Shown: positions 63,508 through 64,000 of the stretch, in pieces
How the letters are laid out: each line of letters begins with the position of its first letter
Numbering within the stretch: position 1 is the first letter of the stretch
NCBI GenBank assembly: GCA_965240325.2
Contig: OZ251225.1
Span: 1,178,001 to 1,242,000 of the forward strand
Length of the DNA: 64,000 nt
Direction: 5' to 3'
Origin: Rebecca billardiae RCC1528
Lineage: Eukaryota; Haptophyta
Translations under genes and position numbers: made by a program
The notes under the pieces: generated by a model
Told to the model about the DNA's origin: nothing
The model's database searches: none
The model's input: only the letters and a program-made list of their open reading frames with translations

Positions 63508-64000
63508 ATGCGGCAGTGGGCGCAGCGCGCCGCGCTCGTCGCCGCCCTGGCGGTGGTGTGTGCTGACGAGGACGGCTGGGCACGCGTGGCTCAGCACGGT
63601 ATCCCTGTCTGGCCGCGGCCCACGGCCGCACAGCGCGCGGCTGAACGCACGCTCCGAGAGCGGATCGCGAGCGGCGAGATTGGGGTGAAGCTGGACTCGC
63701 GCGCACGGCCGCGAGACTATGCAGTGGACGAGGCGCATCTGAGTGTGTGTACCTCGTGCTTCGAGGACGAGTATCGAGCTCGCCTGCACAGCCGCCCTCT
63801 CGCGCCGCGCGTCGACGCGGCCCAGCCGCTCGTTGATGATTTTGCCATCGAGCGCTTTGCGCGTGCCGCTCGCTCGTACGAAGCGCCGCGCCGCGAGAGG
63901 CTGCCCAACCTGACGTGCCCGGGTGCGTGTGAGCTCACGGACGAGCTCTCGCAGATCAACGCGCGGCGCAACCATTTCGGCTTCTACGGCACCGTGCTGC
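63508..64000 (+). CDS. Unidentified secreted protein, 5' part (runs off the window)
   Basis: From the ATG at 63508 the frame stays open for 164 codons to the window edge. It starts with a convincing signal peptide (MRQWAQRAALVAALAVVCA). The following text is protein-like (GIPVWPRPTAAQRAAERTL, HLSVCTSCFEDEYRARLHSR, LPNLTCPGACELTDELSQIN), with paired cysteines that suggest an extracellular or lumenal domain. No family recognised. It ends at NARRNHFGFYGTVL where the window stops. Confidence 0.65.
   Translation, partial: MRQWAQRAALVAALAVVCADEDGWARVAQHGIPVWPRPTAAQRAAERTLRERIASGEIGVKLDSRARPRDYAVDEAHLSVCTSCFEDEYRARLHSRPLAPRVDAAQPLVDDFAIERFARAARSYEAPRRERLPNLTCPGACELTDELSQINARRNHFGFYGTVL

Overview
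This is nuclear DNA from a eukaryote, very GC-rich (GCG/CGC runs everywhere, with only short AT-rich islands). The genes are compact, mostly with zero to five short introns (about 87-242 nt) that are themselves GC-rich. About 13 of 16 inferred introns begin GTGCG and most end GCGCAG. I think the source is a unicellular alga with a secondary plastid, most likely a haptophyte. The basis is base composition, intron style, stand-alone GATase-CPSase, a plastid-type NFACT-R protein, a ubiquitin E2 carrying a signal peptide, and MYND proteins of algal style. This is an inference; no rRNA or organelle marker is present.

Layout. 1-5.7 kb: a possible terminal exon (+), a membrane-anchored PEBP protein (-), protein farnesyltransferase beta (-) and 3-hydroxyisobutyryl-CoA hydrolase (-). 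5.8-6.9 kb: two 397-bp inverted repeat arms, one upstream of the hydrolase and one upstream of a DDX3/Ded1 RNA helicase (+, 7.2-9.5 kb). 10.1-11.0 kb: a candidate small element with 22-bp terminal inverted repeats beside microsatellites. 12.2-20.2 kb: a hypothetical protein, a DUF1350 hydrolase, a NOPCHAP1-like/sulfotransferase divergent pair and a pentameric ligand-gated ion channel homologue. 20.7-29 kb: a coiled-coil/lipocalin protein and an NFACT-R protein (divergent), then a six-exon glutamine-dependent carbamoyl-phosphate synthase II. 29.5-33.2 kb: a topoisomerase-finger/DUF5710/AP2-like protein and an approximately 830-bp inverted repeat. 33.4-39.3 kb: a 1,499-residue WD40 protein diverging from a secretory-signal ubiquitin E2. 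41.3-42.5 kb: a TIR element packed with TACACAC/GTGTGTA repeats. 43.2-48.6 kb: a MYND/Sel1 protein and a basic hypothetical protein. 49.5-53.3 kb: a phytanoyl-CoA-dioxygenase/glycosyltransferase fusion diverging from a peroxisomal-type carrier. 53.3-57 kb: gene-poor. 57-64 kb: Tim8 and RINT1/Tip20 head to head 53 bp apart, a GT8 glycosyltransferase, a 165-bp perfect palindrome, a DUF7918-like protein and the start of an unidentified secreted protein that leaves the window.

The genes are mostly housekeeping functions: prenylation, valine catabolism, UMP synthesis, translation initiation, translation quality control, mitochondrial import and Golgi-ER tethering. They do not form one pathway. Many are in close head-to-head pairs, which points to shared bidirectional promoters. 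The most unusual contents are the dioxygenase-glycosyltransferase fusion, the long near-perfect inverted repeats and palindrome, the subterminal-repeat TIR element, the algal pentameric channel and the signal-peptide E2. Exon boundaries were inferred by eye from GT-AG signals and frame continuity with known families; no transcript evidence was available.
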